64,000 nucleotides of DNA from Micromonospora marina (GCF_900091565.1 NZ_FMCV01000006.1:166578-230577), one strand, 5' to 3'; counted from the stretch's first letter, positions 43,219 to 51,303 are shown. Notes: generated by a model not told the origin, from the letters alone. Made by a program: numbers and translations.

Positions 43219-43704
43219 TCAGGGTGCGGCGATACCCGGCGGGGCGCCCGCCCCGAAGGACCAACCCTCGACACTGCCCGGCGCGGGGTTGTAGCTGGTC
43301 GCTCCCGAGGTGCTGTAGGACCAGGAGCCGCCGCTGGGTGCGTGCCAGTACGACCAGTACGCGGTGACCGGCGGGGTGTTGACGCACGGCTCGGTCGCGG
43401 CGGTGGGCTTGCCGTTGATCCGGCAGACGAAGGCCAGACCCCAGCGGGCGGTACCGGTGACGGTGAAGCCGGCGGCCTGCAGCGCGGCCAGGCCCGTGGC
43501 CGGGTCACCGGGGGCACAGCCGACCTGGACACCGCCGCCGAGCGCGGCGAAGTCGACGACCACTGTGACTCCCGAGGTGCCGACGCAGGCGGCGGCGTGC
43601 GCCGCCCGGGGCGTGGGTTCGACGGCGGTCAGCGCGACGCCCGCCACGACGGCGGCCAGCAGACCGGCCAGCCAGTTGCGGACTGTGGAACGGGGACGGA
43701 ACAC
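43219..43704 (-). CDS. Soluble secreted beta-domain protein (transcobalamin beta-domain-like)
   Basis: 161 aa from GTG 43704 with AGGAGG seven bases upstream. A signal peptide (WLAGLLAAVVAGVALTAVEP, cleavage near AAHAA) is followed by one domain: GVTVVVDFAALGGG, GLAALQAAGFTVTGTARWGL, FVCRINGKPT, AYWSYWHAPSGGSWSYSTSG and GSVEGWSFG. It matches the domain of the 40.4 kb protein along its whole length, including four cysteines, but has no stalk, membrane helix or sortase signal. It should be released. Lies 35 bases after the soluble toroid gene, so the two are a unit. Confidence 0.87.
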   Translation of the reverse strand: MFRPRSTVRNWLAGLLAAVVAGVALTAVEPTPRAAHAAACVGTSGVTVVVDFAALGGGVQVGCAPGDPATGLAALQAAGFTVTGTARWGLAFVCRINGKPTAATEPCVNTPPVTAYWSYWHAPSGGSWSYSTSGATSYNPAPGSVEGWSFGAGAPPGIAAP

Positions 43705-43739
43705 GGATCCTCCTGTGATCGGGTGAGCGGCGAGAGGGT

Positions 43740-44783
43740 TCACGGGCAGGTAGGCGCCGGTGCGCCGGAATCGGCGCCGGTGGCCGACAAGCGGGCGTAC
43801 CCGGTCCCGGTGAGGCCGAGGACGGCCTGCGCGGTGGCCCGGGGTGCGGTGGCCGGGTCGAAGCCGCCGCCGTCGAAGTCGACCGCGCCCCGGTCCGCCG
43901 GTGCGGCGGCGCAGCCGAGCTGGAGACCGGCGAGGAAACCCCGGGCGCGCGCCCAGGCCAGCGGCCGGTGGCCGTCGCGCAGGGCCTGCGCGGCGAGGCC
44001 GGTGCTGTTGGCGTTGGGCGTGCCGGCGACGTTGGTGAAGCCGCCGTCGGCGCCCTGGACGGACACCAGCCAGCGCACCCCTGCGGCGGCGTCGGCCGGA
44101 CGCCCCGCGGCGCGCAGCGCCTGCGTCGCGAGCGCCGTGGCGTCCACGTCGGACGAGCAGACCGGCTGCGCGGGCAGCAGCGGGTAGCCGCCGTCCGGGC
44201 ACCGGGTGCCGGCCAGCCAGGCAGCCGCCGCAGGAGGCGCACCCAGCGCGGTGCGGTCCAAGGCGAGGATCGCGAAGGACTGGCTGAACGCGTTGCTGTA
44301 GTCGCCGTAAGCGGACCGGTCGCTGAACCGGCCGTCCGGCGTCTGGAGCGAACGCAGCCGGGCGATCAGGTCCACCCCGCCGACGTCGGCCGGGTCGCCG
44401 CCGCGCACCTGCACGGCGAGCGCGAGCTTGGCTGTCGCACCCGCGTACGCCTCGGAGACACCGTCACCGAGGTAGCCGTCGCGGACGTCCGGCCGGGTGA
44501 CCCAGGCCAGCGCGTCGGCGCCGTAGTCGTCGGCGGCGCCCGCCGCGGCGAAGGCGAACACGGCGTCGAGGGTCAGCCCCTGGTCGGGGTAGGCGACACC
44601 GTCGAAGACCACCTCGAAGCGTTCGCCGTCGACGAGTTGCCGGGCGAGCCAGCCGGCGGCGGCCTCCGGGCGGGTGACTCCGGCGCGCTCGGGTGCGGCG
44701 ACGGCTGGTGTGGTGAGGGTGAGGGCGGCGAGCACGCCGCAGAGGAGCGCGAGCAGGCGGTGCCGGCTTCGGCGGACGACCAT
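43740..44783 (-). CDS. Soluble secreted alpha/alpha-toroid protein (transcobalamin alpha-domain-like)
   Basis: 347 aa from ATG 44783 (GGAAAGG upstream). A signal peptide (residues 1-28, LLALLCGVLAALTLTTPAVAA) is followed by toroid helix-pair repeats: GLTLDAVFAFAAAG, GATAKLALAVQVRGG, NAFSQSFAILALDR, DVDATALATQALRAAG, SVQGADGGFTNVAG, NANSTGLAAQALRDG and APRATAQAVLGLTG. It parallels the LPxTG protein repeat by repeat but ends after the toroid with no anchor. Four or more cysteines suggest disulfides. Controlled by its own cobalamin riboswitch at 44.9 kb. Predicted to bind cobalamin together with the 43.2 kb protein. Confidence 0.86.
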   Translation of the reverse strand: MVVRRSRHRLLALLCGVLAALTLTTPAVAAPERAGVTRPEAAAGWLARQLVDGERFEVVFDGVAYPDQGLTLDAVFAFAAAGAADDYGADALAWVTRPDVRDGYLGDGVSEAYAGATAKLALAVQVRGGDPADVGGVDLIARLRSLQTPDGRFSDRSAYGDYSNAFSQSFAILALDRTALGAPPAAAAWLAGTRCPDGGYPLLPAQPVCSSDVDATALATQALRAAGRPADAAAGVRWLVSVQGADGGFTNVAGTPNANSTGLAAQALRDGHRPLAWARARGFLAGLQLGCAAAPADRGAVDFDGGGFDPATAPRATAQAVLGLTGTGYARLSATGADSGAPAPTCP

Positions 44784-44820
44784 CGGAAGCGCCTTTCCGG
44801 CCCGGCGGTCGTCGAAAGCC

Positions 44821-44849
44821 CTACCGACGCGGCAACGCCGGGTCGGTAG
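44821..44849 (-). promoter_or_regulatory. Riboswitch 2 expression-platform hairpin
   Basis: Perfect 8-bp arms CTACCGAC / GTCGGTAG with a GC-rich loop, 38-66 bases upstream of ATG 44783 and downstream of the aptamer in transcript sense, followed by GGCUUUCG. A second, smaller hairpin (ACCCGT 44858-44863 / ACGGGT 44872-44877) lies just before it. One of them is probably the switchable element; mechanism not determined. Confidence 0.45.
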
Positions 44850-44891
44850 GGACTCCGACCCGTGGGCCACGACGGGTGGGGAGCGGATGCA

Positions 44892-44993
44892 CGCGTACGA
44901 CGGGTATTCGGGCTCGCCGCCCAGAGTCCACTGGACGGCCTACCGTTGCGGGCCAGCGCCGGATTTCGACCGGTCTTCCCCCGCACGTACGCG
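44892..44993 (-). ncRNA. Cobalamin riboswitch 2
   Basis: In transcript sense: GGGGGAAGACCGGTCGAAATCC, then GGCGCTGGCCCGCAACGG, then the GAGCCCGAATACCCG element, which is the B12-box pattern. The closing helix is CGCGTACG (44993-44986) with CGTACGCG (44899-44892), 8 bp. It starts the second cassette (soluble toroid and beta-domain proteins). It is clearly a second instance of the same element as at 43.0 kb, so the two cassettes respond to the same signal. The rest of the 44784-45275 gap must hold divergent promoters; I see nothing else in it. Confidence 0.92.
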
Positions 44994-45275
44994 CGTTGGT
45001 TCAGTTGTCGCGACAGTCTTATGTGGCCGCTGCTCCGATGTCAATGCGCCAGGAGCCGGACACGCGCCGTGACGGGTGGTCGGAGTCGGCGTTCTCACGT
45101 CCGCCGCCGTCGGAGAGGGTCGTGGCAGCCCTTCCGATCGAACTGGCGGAATCGTCGCCCCGGCCGGCGTCCGTCACCCGGGCGATTGAGCAGGTCACGG
45201 CCGGGGTAGTGGCCCTCCTCGCGGAAGATCAATCGGCGGCCCGTCCCGGTCCGCCCGGCGAGAGGGGTACCACCG

Positions 45276-46379
45276 GTGCGGACCTGGGTACGCGACGCCG
45301 CCGCGCGGTTGCGCGGCGAGGCGATGACGGTGGTCGAGCTGACCGCCGCCGCTGTGGTCGCGTGGATCGTGGCGGCGGTGGTGATCCGTCACCCGGACCC
45401 GTTCTTCGCACCGACCGCCGCGCTCGTGGTGCTCGGCGAGTCCCGCGGCCGGCGGCTGCGGCAGACAGTCGAGATCCTGCTCGCCGTGGCAGCCGCGGTG
45501 CTCGTCGCGGAGCTGCTGGTGTACGCGCTGGGCCCGGGCACCGGGACGGTCCTGCTGGTGCTGCTGCTGACCACCACCACGCTCGTGGCGATCGGGGCCC
45601 GTCGTGCGCTGGTCGTGCAGGCCACCGTCTCGGCGATGTACCTGGTGGTGGTCTCCGCGCCGAACGGGACGCTGATGCCGTTCCGCTTCGTCGACGCGCT
45701 CATCGGCGGCGTGGTGGCGCTCGCCGCCAGCCAGCTGATGGCCGCCCGCGACCCGCTGGCGCCACTGGTGGCGCAGGCCCGGCGCAGCTACACCGACCTG
45801 GCCGACCTGCTCGACCGGGTCAACGCGGCGCTGCGGGGCTGCGACGAGGACGCCGCCCGCGCCGCGCTGGACCGGGCGCGGCAGGTGGACGACTGCGTCG
45901 CCGAGATGCAGGCCGCGGTGCTCGCCACCGGCGAGACGCTGCGGCTCGGACTGCGCCGCCGGCACCTGGGCAAGCTCGCCGAGGTGGAGGCCACGTTGCG
46001 GCAGCTCGACTACGCCGCCCGCAACATCCGGGTGCTGGCCCGGGCCGGCGTTACCCTGACCCGCCGGCACACCGCCACACCGCCGGAGCTGGCCGCCGCG
46101 ATCGGCGCGCTGACCTCCGCCGTACGGTCGGCTGGTGAGGCCATGGCCCACGACCTCACCGGCGCCGACGCCGACCGGCACGCGCAGCGGGCCGACGCCG
46201 CGGCCCTGGAGGCGGTGCGGCTCGCCGCGGGCCTGCTGCGGACCGACCCGCCGCTGCCGGTCACCATGATCGTCGGGCAGATCCGGGCGACCGCGATCGA
46301 CCTGCTGCGCGGCGTCGGCCACGACGACGTGACGGTGCTGGACCGGGTGGACGAGGCGCTCGGCCTGAGCCGGGCGTGA
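45276..46379 (+). CDS. FUSC/aromatic acid exporter-like membrane protein
   Basis: 367 aa from GTG 45276 with GAGAGGGG upstream. Residues 18-160 hold about six closely spaced helices with HPDPFFAPTAALVVLGESRGRRLRQTVE, the pattern of the FUSC family (fusaric acid resistance/p-hydroxybenzoate efflux half-protein). The rest is a long helical cytoplasmic domain (RRSYTDLADLLDRVNAAL onwards). Family members are efflux pumps or unknown. Monocistronic: riboswitch 2 lies divergently upstream and the XRE gene is convergent. Confidence 0.82.
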   Translation: MRTWVRDAAARLRGEAMTVVELTAAAVVAWIVAAVVIRHPDPFFAPTAALVVLGESRGRRLRQTVEILLAVAAAVLVAELLVYALGPGTGTVLLVLLLTTTTLVAIGARRALVVQATVSAMYLVVVSAPNGTLMPFRFVDALIGGVVALAASQLMAARDPLAPLVAQARRSYTDLADLLDRVNAALRGCDEDAARAALDRARQVDDCVAEMQAAVLATGETLRLGLRRRHLGKLAEVEATLRQLDYAARNIRVLARAGVTLTRRHTATPPELAAAIGALTSAVRSAGEAMAHDLTGADADRHAQRADAAALEAVRLAAGLLRTDPPLPVTMIVGQIRATAIDLLRGVGHDDVTVLDRVDEALGLSRA

Positions 46380-46384
46380 CACCC

Positions 46385-46403
46385 GTCGGCCGCCGGAGCC
46401 GAC
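46385..46403. terminator. Short hairpin between convergent genes
   Basis: GTCGGC / GCCGAC arms (6 bp) with a 7-base loop, 5 bases after the FUSC-like stop and about 20 bases beyond the XRE regulator stop. Candidate bidirectional terminator; weak. Confidence 0.3.
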
Positions 46404-46424
46404 TTGCCAGCGGCTGACAGGACG

Positions 46425-47186
46425 CTACGTCGTGAAGTAGGCGGCGCTCTCCGCGTCGGCCGGGTAGTAGGACTCGATCGCGATCTCGTCGACCGTGATG
46501 TCCATCGGGGTGCCGAACGTGGTGATGGTCGAGAACAGCCGCAGCTCCCGTCCGCCGACGCGAAGGATCATCGGTAGCACGACGTCCGTCTCGATCCGGT
46601 TACCCGGCGTATCGTCCGGCTCGGGCGCCAGCAGCTCTTCGTAGAGCGCGGTGAGTTCAGGGTCGGGAGCAGTGGCGAGCTGGCGGGAGATCCGGGCGCG
46701 GAACACCGTGCGCACGTCGGCCAGATTGACGACCATGCGCGCGAGACCGCGCGGGTCCAGTCCCAGCCGCACCAGGTTGACCGGCGGCCGCAGCAGGTCC
46801 GGAGCCACCTGTGCGAAGAACGGGTCGACGGCGCGGTTGGTCATCACGATGTTCCACCGGCGATCGAAGACCACCGCCGGGTAGGGCTCGTGGGCGCGGA
46901 GGACCCTCCGGACGGCGTCGTGGACGGCTGACAGCGCGTTGTGGTCGAGCGACCGCTCGGCGTACCGGGGTGCGAAGCCCCCGGCGAGCAGCAGCCGGTT
47001 GCGATCACGCAGCGGCACCTGGAGCTGATCCGCGAGTCGAAGGATCATGTCGGGGCTCGGCTTGGACCTGCCGGTCTCGACCAGGCTGACGTGACGAGCC
47101 GAGACGTCCGCAGCTATCGCGAGGTCCAGTTGGCTGAGTCCCCGGTGCTGCCGCCACTGCCGCAGGAGTTCCCCGACCGTGTGCAC
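46425..47186 (-). CDS. XRE-family regulator with MmyB-like ligand-binding domain
   Basis: 253 aa from GTG 47186. N-terminal helix-turn-helix (about residues 5-62: LLRQWRQHRGLSQLDLAIAADVSARHVSLVETGRSKPS). C-terminal PAS-like MmyB domain (about 95-250: PAVVFDRRWNIVMTNRAVDPFFAQV, RIETDVVLPMILRVGGRELRLFSTITTFGTPMDIT, ESYYPAD). These regulators bind a fatty acyl-type ligand and control an adjacent divergent oxidoreductase or unknown gene. Here the divergent neighbour is a SnoaL-like gene, with an 86-bp gap. Confidence 0.92.
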   Translation of the reverse strand: MHTVGELLRQWRQHRGLSQLDLAIAADVSARHVSLVETGRSKPSPDMILRLADQLQVPLRDRNRLLLAGGFAPRYAERSLDHNALSAVHDAVRRVLRAHEPYPAVVFDRRWNIVMTNRAVDPFFAQVAPDLLRPPVNLVRLGLDPRGLARMVVNLADVRTVFRARISRQLATAPDPELTALYEELLAPEPDDTPGNRIETDVVLPMILRVGGRELRLFSTITTFGTPMDITVDEIAIESYYPADAESAAYFTT

Positions 47187-47272
47187 GCTGATGGAGCGTA
47201 CTCATCGTTGCGCCGGACGCCATGAAATCCGAGTTCATCGACAGCCGGGGCGGCCACGCGAACACTGCATCC

Positions 47273-47662
47273 ATGACCACGGCGAACAAGAGCATCGTCC
47301 AACGGGCGCTGGCGGGACTGATCGAGACGGGCGACGTCGATGCGCTCGCCCGGTTCCTGAGTGACGACTTCGTCCACCACAGGCCGGGTTCCACCACGTC
47401 GACGAAGGTGGAGTGGCTCGCCGCCGTCCGCGACGCGCTGGTACCGCTCGCCGACATGCAGGTCGAGATCCATCAGGTGCTGGCCGACGGCGATCACGTC
47501 GTGATGTACTCGCGACGCCGGCTTCCCGGCGCAGGGCCGGAGATCGCGGTCGTCGACATCTGGCGGATCGACGACGGGCTGATCGCCGAGGCGTGGGAGA
47601 TCATCGAGCCGGTGGCCCAGGTGGCCGCCAACCGCACGTGGTGGACGCCTGCTCAGCACTGA
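47273..47662 (+). CDS. SnoaL-like (NTF2-fold) protein
   Basis: 129 aa from ATG 47273 (MTTANKSIVQRALAGLIETG); ATG 47222 would add 17 residues with no better ribosome site. The NTF2-like pattern is clear: DALARFLSDDFVHHRPGS, MQVEIHQVLADGDHVVMYSRRR, and VVDIWRIDDGLIAEAWEIIEP at the end, typical of SnoaL-type polyketide cyclase relatives. Divergent from the XRE/MmyB gene, which is the likely repressor. Enzymatic role unknown. Confidence 0.86.
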   Translation: MTTANKSIVQRALAGLIETGDVDALARFLSDDFVHHRPGSTTSTKVEWLAAVRDALVPLADMQVEIHQVLADGDHVVMYSRRRLPGAGPEIAVVDIWRIDDGLIAEAWEIIEPVAQVAANRTWWTPAQH

Positions 47663-47711
47663 CCCTGCGTAAGCCACCTGCGATGCCGGATCTGGCAAGC
47701 GGCCGGCAGCC

Positions 47712-48098
47712 TCACCGGAATTGAACGATCTGGATCGGGTTGCCGTCGGGGTCGGCGGTCCACGCGATCAGTAACCGGCCGAGCCACACGTGTGGAGGCG
47801 CGAGAGCGGGTGCTCCGCCTGCGACCAGGCCCTCGTAGGCCGCTGTGGTGTCATCGGTCCAGAGGACGACCGCGACGCGCTGGCCTTCGGCGACCGGGTC
47901 CAGGCCGTGGTCCTCGCGGGTGGAGGCCACCGAGGCGATCCCGATCTTGTACCCGTCGAGGACGAGATCGATGTGAACCGGTTCGCCGTCGGTCGGTACC
48001 CGGAAGGTCTCCCGGAATCCCAGCCGGGTGTAGAAGGCGGCCGCCCGAAGGAGATCGTCGCTGAAGAGGATCACCTGGGGACTGCGGAAGGTCCACAT
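47712..48098 (-). CDS. VOC-family (glyoxalase/dioxygenase-fold) protein
   Basis: 128 aa. One pair of VOC beta-alpha-beta-beta-beta modules: VILFSDDLLRAAAFYTRLGFRETFR, VHIDLVLDGYKIGIASV, then VAVVLWTDDTTAAYEGLVAGG and LLIAWTADPDGNPIQIVQF. His and Glu metal positions are only partly conserved (no HxE pair at the usual end; Q replaces E in PIQIVQ), so it may be a binding or resistance protein rather than a lyase. Four bases separate its start from the stop of the HEAT-like gene. Confidence 0.88.
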   Translation of the reverse strand: MWTFRSPQVILFSDDLLRAAAFYTRLGFRETFRVPTDGEPVHIDLVLDGYKIGIASVASTREDHGLDPVAEGQRVAVVLWTDDTTAAYEGLVAGGAPALAPPHVWLGRLLIAWTADPDGNPIQIVQFR

Positions 48099-48102
48099 GC
48101 GC

Positions 48103-49077
48103 TCACCCGGCGAGCCGGCCGCACGCGGTCCGGGTGCTCGGTAGTCCGGCCTGCTGGAAGACGAGGCGGCAGCTCCCGTTCGTCGGATCCCAGAGTTGGT
48201 CGTTGGTCACCAGCGCCCGGACCAGCGCGCGTTGCGGTTCGGTGAGCGGCCGGTGCGTCGCGTACGGCTCGGGGAACGCGAACCGCACCAGCGCGCCCCA
48301 GCCGTCGTCGAAGCCGGCCCAACTGTCCCGGCCGGCCACCTGGCAGGCAGCCGCCGCGATCTCGTCGAAGTCAGCGGCGACGCGGATCGCCGCGGCGACG
48401 AGCGCGAACTGGTGCACCCCCGGAGGTGGCGGCAAGGCCAGCGCGGCCAGGATCAGCTCACGGGCGCGCGGGTCGTCCTCGTGAGCCAGCGCGGCTTGCA
48501 GGCGGACCGCCGGGTCCGGATCGGTGAGCCGGTCGCGGAGGTCGACGCCGAGTCGGCCGAGGCAGTGCAGCCACTCCGCCTGCGGTTCGATGCCTCGCTC
48601 CGACCACTGCAGGACGAGCACCGCCAGTTCCTCCCGCCGGCCCGCGAGGGACCGCATCCGCGCGATCGCCACAAGATTCTCCGCGCGGAACAGCGCCCGG
48701 CCCGGCGGTGACGCCGCGAGCAGCGGAAGCACCACCGGGTACGCCTCGGCCACGGCTTCGGCGAGGTCCGGCAGGATCTCGGTGAAGTAGCGGTCGTCGG
48801 CGAGGTCGATCACGCTCACCGCCGCATCGCCGAGGAACTCCAGAAGCGGCTCGACGGTGTCCGGGTGGGCTCGTCCCTCGGCGAGCAGCGCGGTAACGGC
48901 CCGAACCGCAGGCGCGGTCGCCGTCTCCGGGAAACCCTGGTGCAGCACCTTGATGTCGAGGTGATACAGCGCAGCCTCCCGGGCGTCGGCGTCACCGGAT
49001 TCCAGCGCGGCCAGGTGCCCTGGGGTGTCGGTCGCCCGGCCCCACGCGTGCCTGAGCCGGCTCCAGTCAACAGTCAT
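48103..49077 (-). CDS. HEAT-repeat-like protein of unknown function
   Basis: 324 aa from ATG 49077, with GGGGGA ahead (GTG 49083 also in frame). Almost all helical: pairs such as HLAALESGDADAREAALYHLDIKV, AVRAVTALLAEGRAHPDTVEPLLEFLGD, DPAVRLQAALAHEDDPRARELILAALAL fit HEAT/armadillo-type solenoid repeats. A C-terminal segment mentions LTEPQRALVRALVTNDQLWD. No enzyme motif, signal or membrane helix. Such solo HEAT proteins often occur in actinobacteria as hypothetical or immunity-like genes. Confidence 0.75.
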   Translation of the reverse strand: MTVDWSRLRHAWGRATDTPGHLAALESGDADAREAALYHLDIKVLHQGFPETATAPAVRAVTALLAEGRAHPDTVEPLLEFLGDAAVSVIDLADDRYFTEILPDLAEAVAEAYPVVLPLLAASPPGRALFRAENLVAIARMRSLAGRREELAVLVLQWSERGIEPQAEWLHCLGRLGVDLRDRLTDPDPAVRLQAALAHEDDPRARELILAALALPPPPGVHQFALVAAAIRVAADFDEIAAAACQVAGRDSWAGFDDGWGALVRFAFPEPYATHRPLTEPQRALVRALVTNDQLWDPTNGSCRLVFQQAGLPSTRTACGRLAG

Positions 49078-49191
49078 CGCCACGTCCCCCGCGGTTGGGC
49101 AGGAGATGGTTCAGGGCCGACCTGGACTCGGCGAAGCTGCCCCGCAAAGCTCACCGCCGTACTGTATCGGCTGCGATGTCACACTGCGGCA

Positions 49192-49455
49192 GTGGAGCGC
49201 TTTCGGTGTGCGAGCTGCGGAAACACGCTGAGCATCCCGGTCCGGTTGGTCGAACTGCCGGCGGCGCCGCACTGGTCGGTCCTGGACTGCCACCACGTGA
49301 ACCCGCCACTCCTGGACCCCGGCGCGTACGCGATCGACGAGACCGCCTACGGCCGTGATCAGGTCACCGGCACCTTCGTCCTCTCCCCCGGCGACGTACG
49401 CGGGACGCGGTTCGTCCATGACCGTGTCCGCACGGGCTGCTGGTCGCTGGTGGGA
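49192..49455 (+). pseudogene. Truncated zinc-ribbon protein gene
   Basis: From GTG 49192 it reads RFRCASCGNTLSIPVRLVEL, then LLDPGAYAIDETAYG, FVLSPGDVRGTRFVHDRVRT and GCWSLVG. The CxxC start and the length/spacing match a small actinobacterial protein that should end in a second ribbon with more cysteines. Past 49455 the sequence no longer looks coding, and the frame runs antisense into the WYL regulator gene without a stop until 49905. I infer a lost or frameshifted 3' end. It could be a complete small gene with a wrong stop on my reading. Confidence 0.42.
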
Positions 49456-49523
49456 TGGATCCGCTCTCTTCCGAGACGATCCGCCAGCCTGACCCAGCCG
49501 CGCCTGACCACCACTACCGACCA

Positions 49524-50474
49524 TCAGGCGTCGGCGAGCAGCCGGTTGGCCAGGGCCCGTACCTCGTCCTTGAGTTCGTCCGGCCGGTCGATCGTGAATC
49601 GCCAACCGAGCCCGGCGAGCATCTGTGCCGCGCCGTCGAGCCGTTCGGCCCGGGCGGTGAGGCGCACCCCGCCGGGCACCTCGGTGAGCGTGCCGACCGA
49701 CTGCGGGAGCCGCCGCTGCGCCTGCTCCAGGCTGGTGTGCAGGACGACGGAGATGTCGTGCGCGTACGGCACGGCTGCCAGACCGGCGAGTACCTGCGTG
49801 GTCGGGTCGAAGCCGGCCGGGATGTCGAACCTGCCCGGGGTGGGGCGGGCTGTCCCGATGCGGTCGAGCCGGAACGTCCGTACGGCCCGGCGGTGGTGGT
49901 CGTGACCGGTGACGTACCACCGGCCGGCGTGGAAGACCAGCCCGTACGGGTCGAGCCGGCGCTCGCCGGACCGGCCGCGCCAACTGGTGTAGGTGATGAT
50001 CACCGGTTGTTGATGCCGGGCCGCTTCGGCGAGCACCAGCAACACCTCGGTGCCGGGCGGGGCGGGCCTGCGGACCGGTGCGGTGAAGTCCACGGTGCCC
50101 AGCAGCGAATCGATGCGCCGGGCGAGGACGGCCGGCAGCACCCGGCGGATCTTCGCGGTGGCGCTCTCGGCGGCTGCCCCTTCGGCGGTGACGAGCCCCG
50201 CCCGGGTGGCGGCGACGAGCCCGAGCATGACGGCGACCGCCTCCTCGTCGGTGAGCATGAGTGGCGGCAGCTTGTATCCGGGCGCGAGCCGGTACCCGCC
50301 GTAGCGACCGCGCCGGGCCTCGACGGGGATGCCGAGGTCGGCGAGGTGTGCGGCGTAGCGGCGGACCGTGCGTTCGTCGACGTCCAGCCGACCGGCCAGG
50401 TCAGCGACGGTGAAGCCGCCACCGGCCTGGAGGATCTCCAGCAGCGCCAGGACGCGCGCGGTGGGCCGTACCAA
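49524..50474 (-). CDS. HTH/WYL-domain transcriptional regulator
   Basis: 316 aa. A TTG at 50474 with AGGAG eight bases upstream gives LVRPTARVLALLEILQAGGG, the usual N-terminus. HTH-11 winged helix at about residues 1-55 (VADLAGRLDVDERTVRRYAAHLADLGIPVEARRG, GGYRLAPGY). WYL domain at about 145-215 with VITYTSWRGRSGERRLDPYGLVFHAGRWYVTGHDHHRRAVRTFRLDRI, followed by the WCX extension. Divergent from an alpha/beta hydrolase gene with 57 bp between starts, the classic regulator/target layout. Confidence 0.93.
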   Translation of the reverse strand: MVRPTARVLALLEILQAGGGFTVADLAGRLDVDERTVRRYAAHLADLGIPVEARRGRYGGYRLAPGYKLPPLMLTDEEAVAVMLGLVAATRAGLVTAEGAAAESATAKIRRVLPAVLARRIDSLLGTVDFTAPVRRPAPPGTEVLLVLAEAARHQQPVIITYTSWRGRSGERRLDPYGLVFHAGRWYVTGHDHHRRAVRTFRLDRIGTARPTPGRFDIPAGFDPTTQVLAGLAAVPYAHDISVVLHTSLEQAQRRLPQSVGTLTEVPGGVRLTARAERLDGAAQMLAGLGWRFTIDRPDELKDEVRALANRLLADA

Positions 50475-50531
50475 AAATCCGACTCCTAATCCGGGCGGAA
50501 TCTGTCCGGTATTGATCGTAGCGTGTGATGC

Positions 50532-51302
50532 ATGACGACATTCGTACTGGTTCCCGGGTTCTGGCTCGGCGCGTGGGCCTGGCGCCCGGTCACCGCTGCC
50601 CTGCGTGAGCACGGCCACGAGGTGTACCCGTTGAGCCTGACCGGCCTGGGCGAGCGCGCCCACCTGGCCCGCCCGGACACCGACCTCGACGTCCACGTCA
50701 CCGACGTGGTCAACCTGCTGCGCTACGAGGACCTGCACGACGTGGTCCTCGTCGGGCACAGCTACGCCGGCGCGGTCGTGACGACAGCCGTTGCCGACCG
50801 GATGACCGACCGCATCGCCCAGCTGGTCTTCGTCGACACCGGCCCACTGCCCGACGGGGCGGCGAACGACGACTTCAGCCCGCCGCAGGAGCGGGCACGA
50901 AACGCGGCGGTGGTCGCCGAACACGGCGACGGCTGGCGGCTGCCACCCCCGCAGTGGGCCGACCTGGCGGCGACAGCACCGGATGTGGACGAGTCGGTCG
51001 TCGCGCTGCTCGATGAGCGGTCGGTGGCCCAACCGTGGGCGACCGCCACCACCCCGGTGCGGCTCACCGGGGCGTGGGAGAAGCTGCCCCGCCTCGGCGT
51101 CCTGTCGAGCTTCACCGCCGAGCAGACACGCGAGATGGCCGCCACCGTGCCGCTGTGCCGGCACATGGCCGGTGACTCGTGGCGGTACGAGGAACTGCCG
51201 ACGTGGCACTGGCCGATGCTCAGCCGACCGGCCGAGCTGGCCCGGATCCTGCACGAAGCCGGGCCGACGGCACAGCCCGCGGTGCCCGGGCGACCCGCCT
51301 GA
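50532..51302 (+). CDS. Alpha/beta hydrolase
   Basis: 256 aa. Core fold complete: FVLVPGFWLGAWAWRPV (oxyanion region), the nucleophile elbow VLVGHSYAGAV (GxSxG with catalytic Ser), an acidic residue after FVDTGPLPDG and the catalytic His likely in the WHWPMLSRPAEL segment near the C-terminus. It resembles the plant-esterase-like/salicylate-esterase group. Divergent from the WYL regulator, which probably controls it. Substrate unknown. Confidence 0.92.
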   Translation: MTTFVLVPGFWLGAWAWRPVTAALREHGHEVYPLSLTGLGERAHLARPDTDLDVHVTDVVNLLRYEDLHDVVLVGHSYAGAVVTTAVADRMTDRIAQLVFVDTGPLPDGAANDDFSPPQERARNAAVVAEHGDGWRLPPPQWADLAATAPDVDESVVALLDERSVAQPWATATTPVRLTGAWEKLPRLGVLSSFTAEQTREMAATVPLCRHMAGDSWRYEELPTWHWPMLSRPAELARILHEAGPTAQPAVPGRPA

Positions 51303-51303
51303 G

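Noticed and set aside
43740..44870. Longer start (44870) for the soluble toroid protein
   Set aside because: It would put 29 polar residues before the signal peptide and overlap the riboswitch expression platform; ATG 44783 has a good ribosome site.
44876..46138. Long plus-strand open frame with a tidy-looking start near 45044 (MRQEPDTRRDGW...)
   Set aside because: It has no stop of its own before running through the FUSC-like gene in another frame, and beyond the first 70 codons it is Arg/Ala/Gly-rich nonsense typical of GC-rich shadows.
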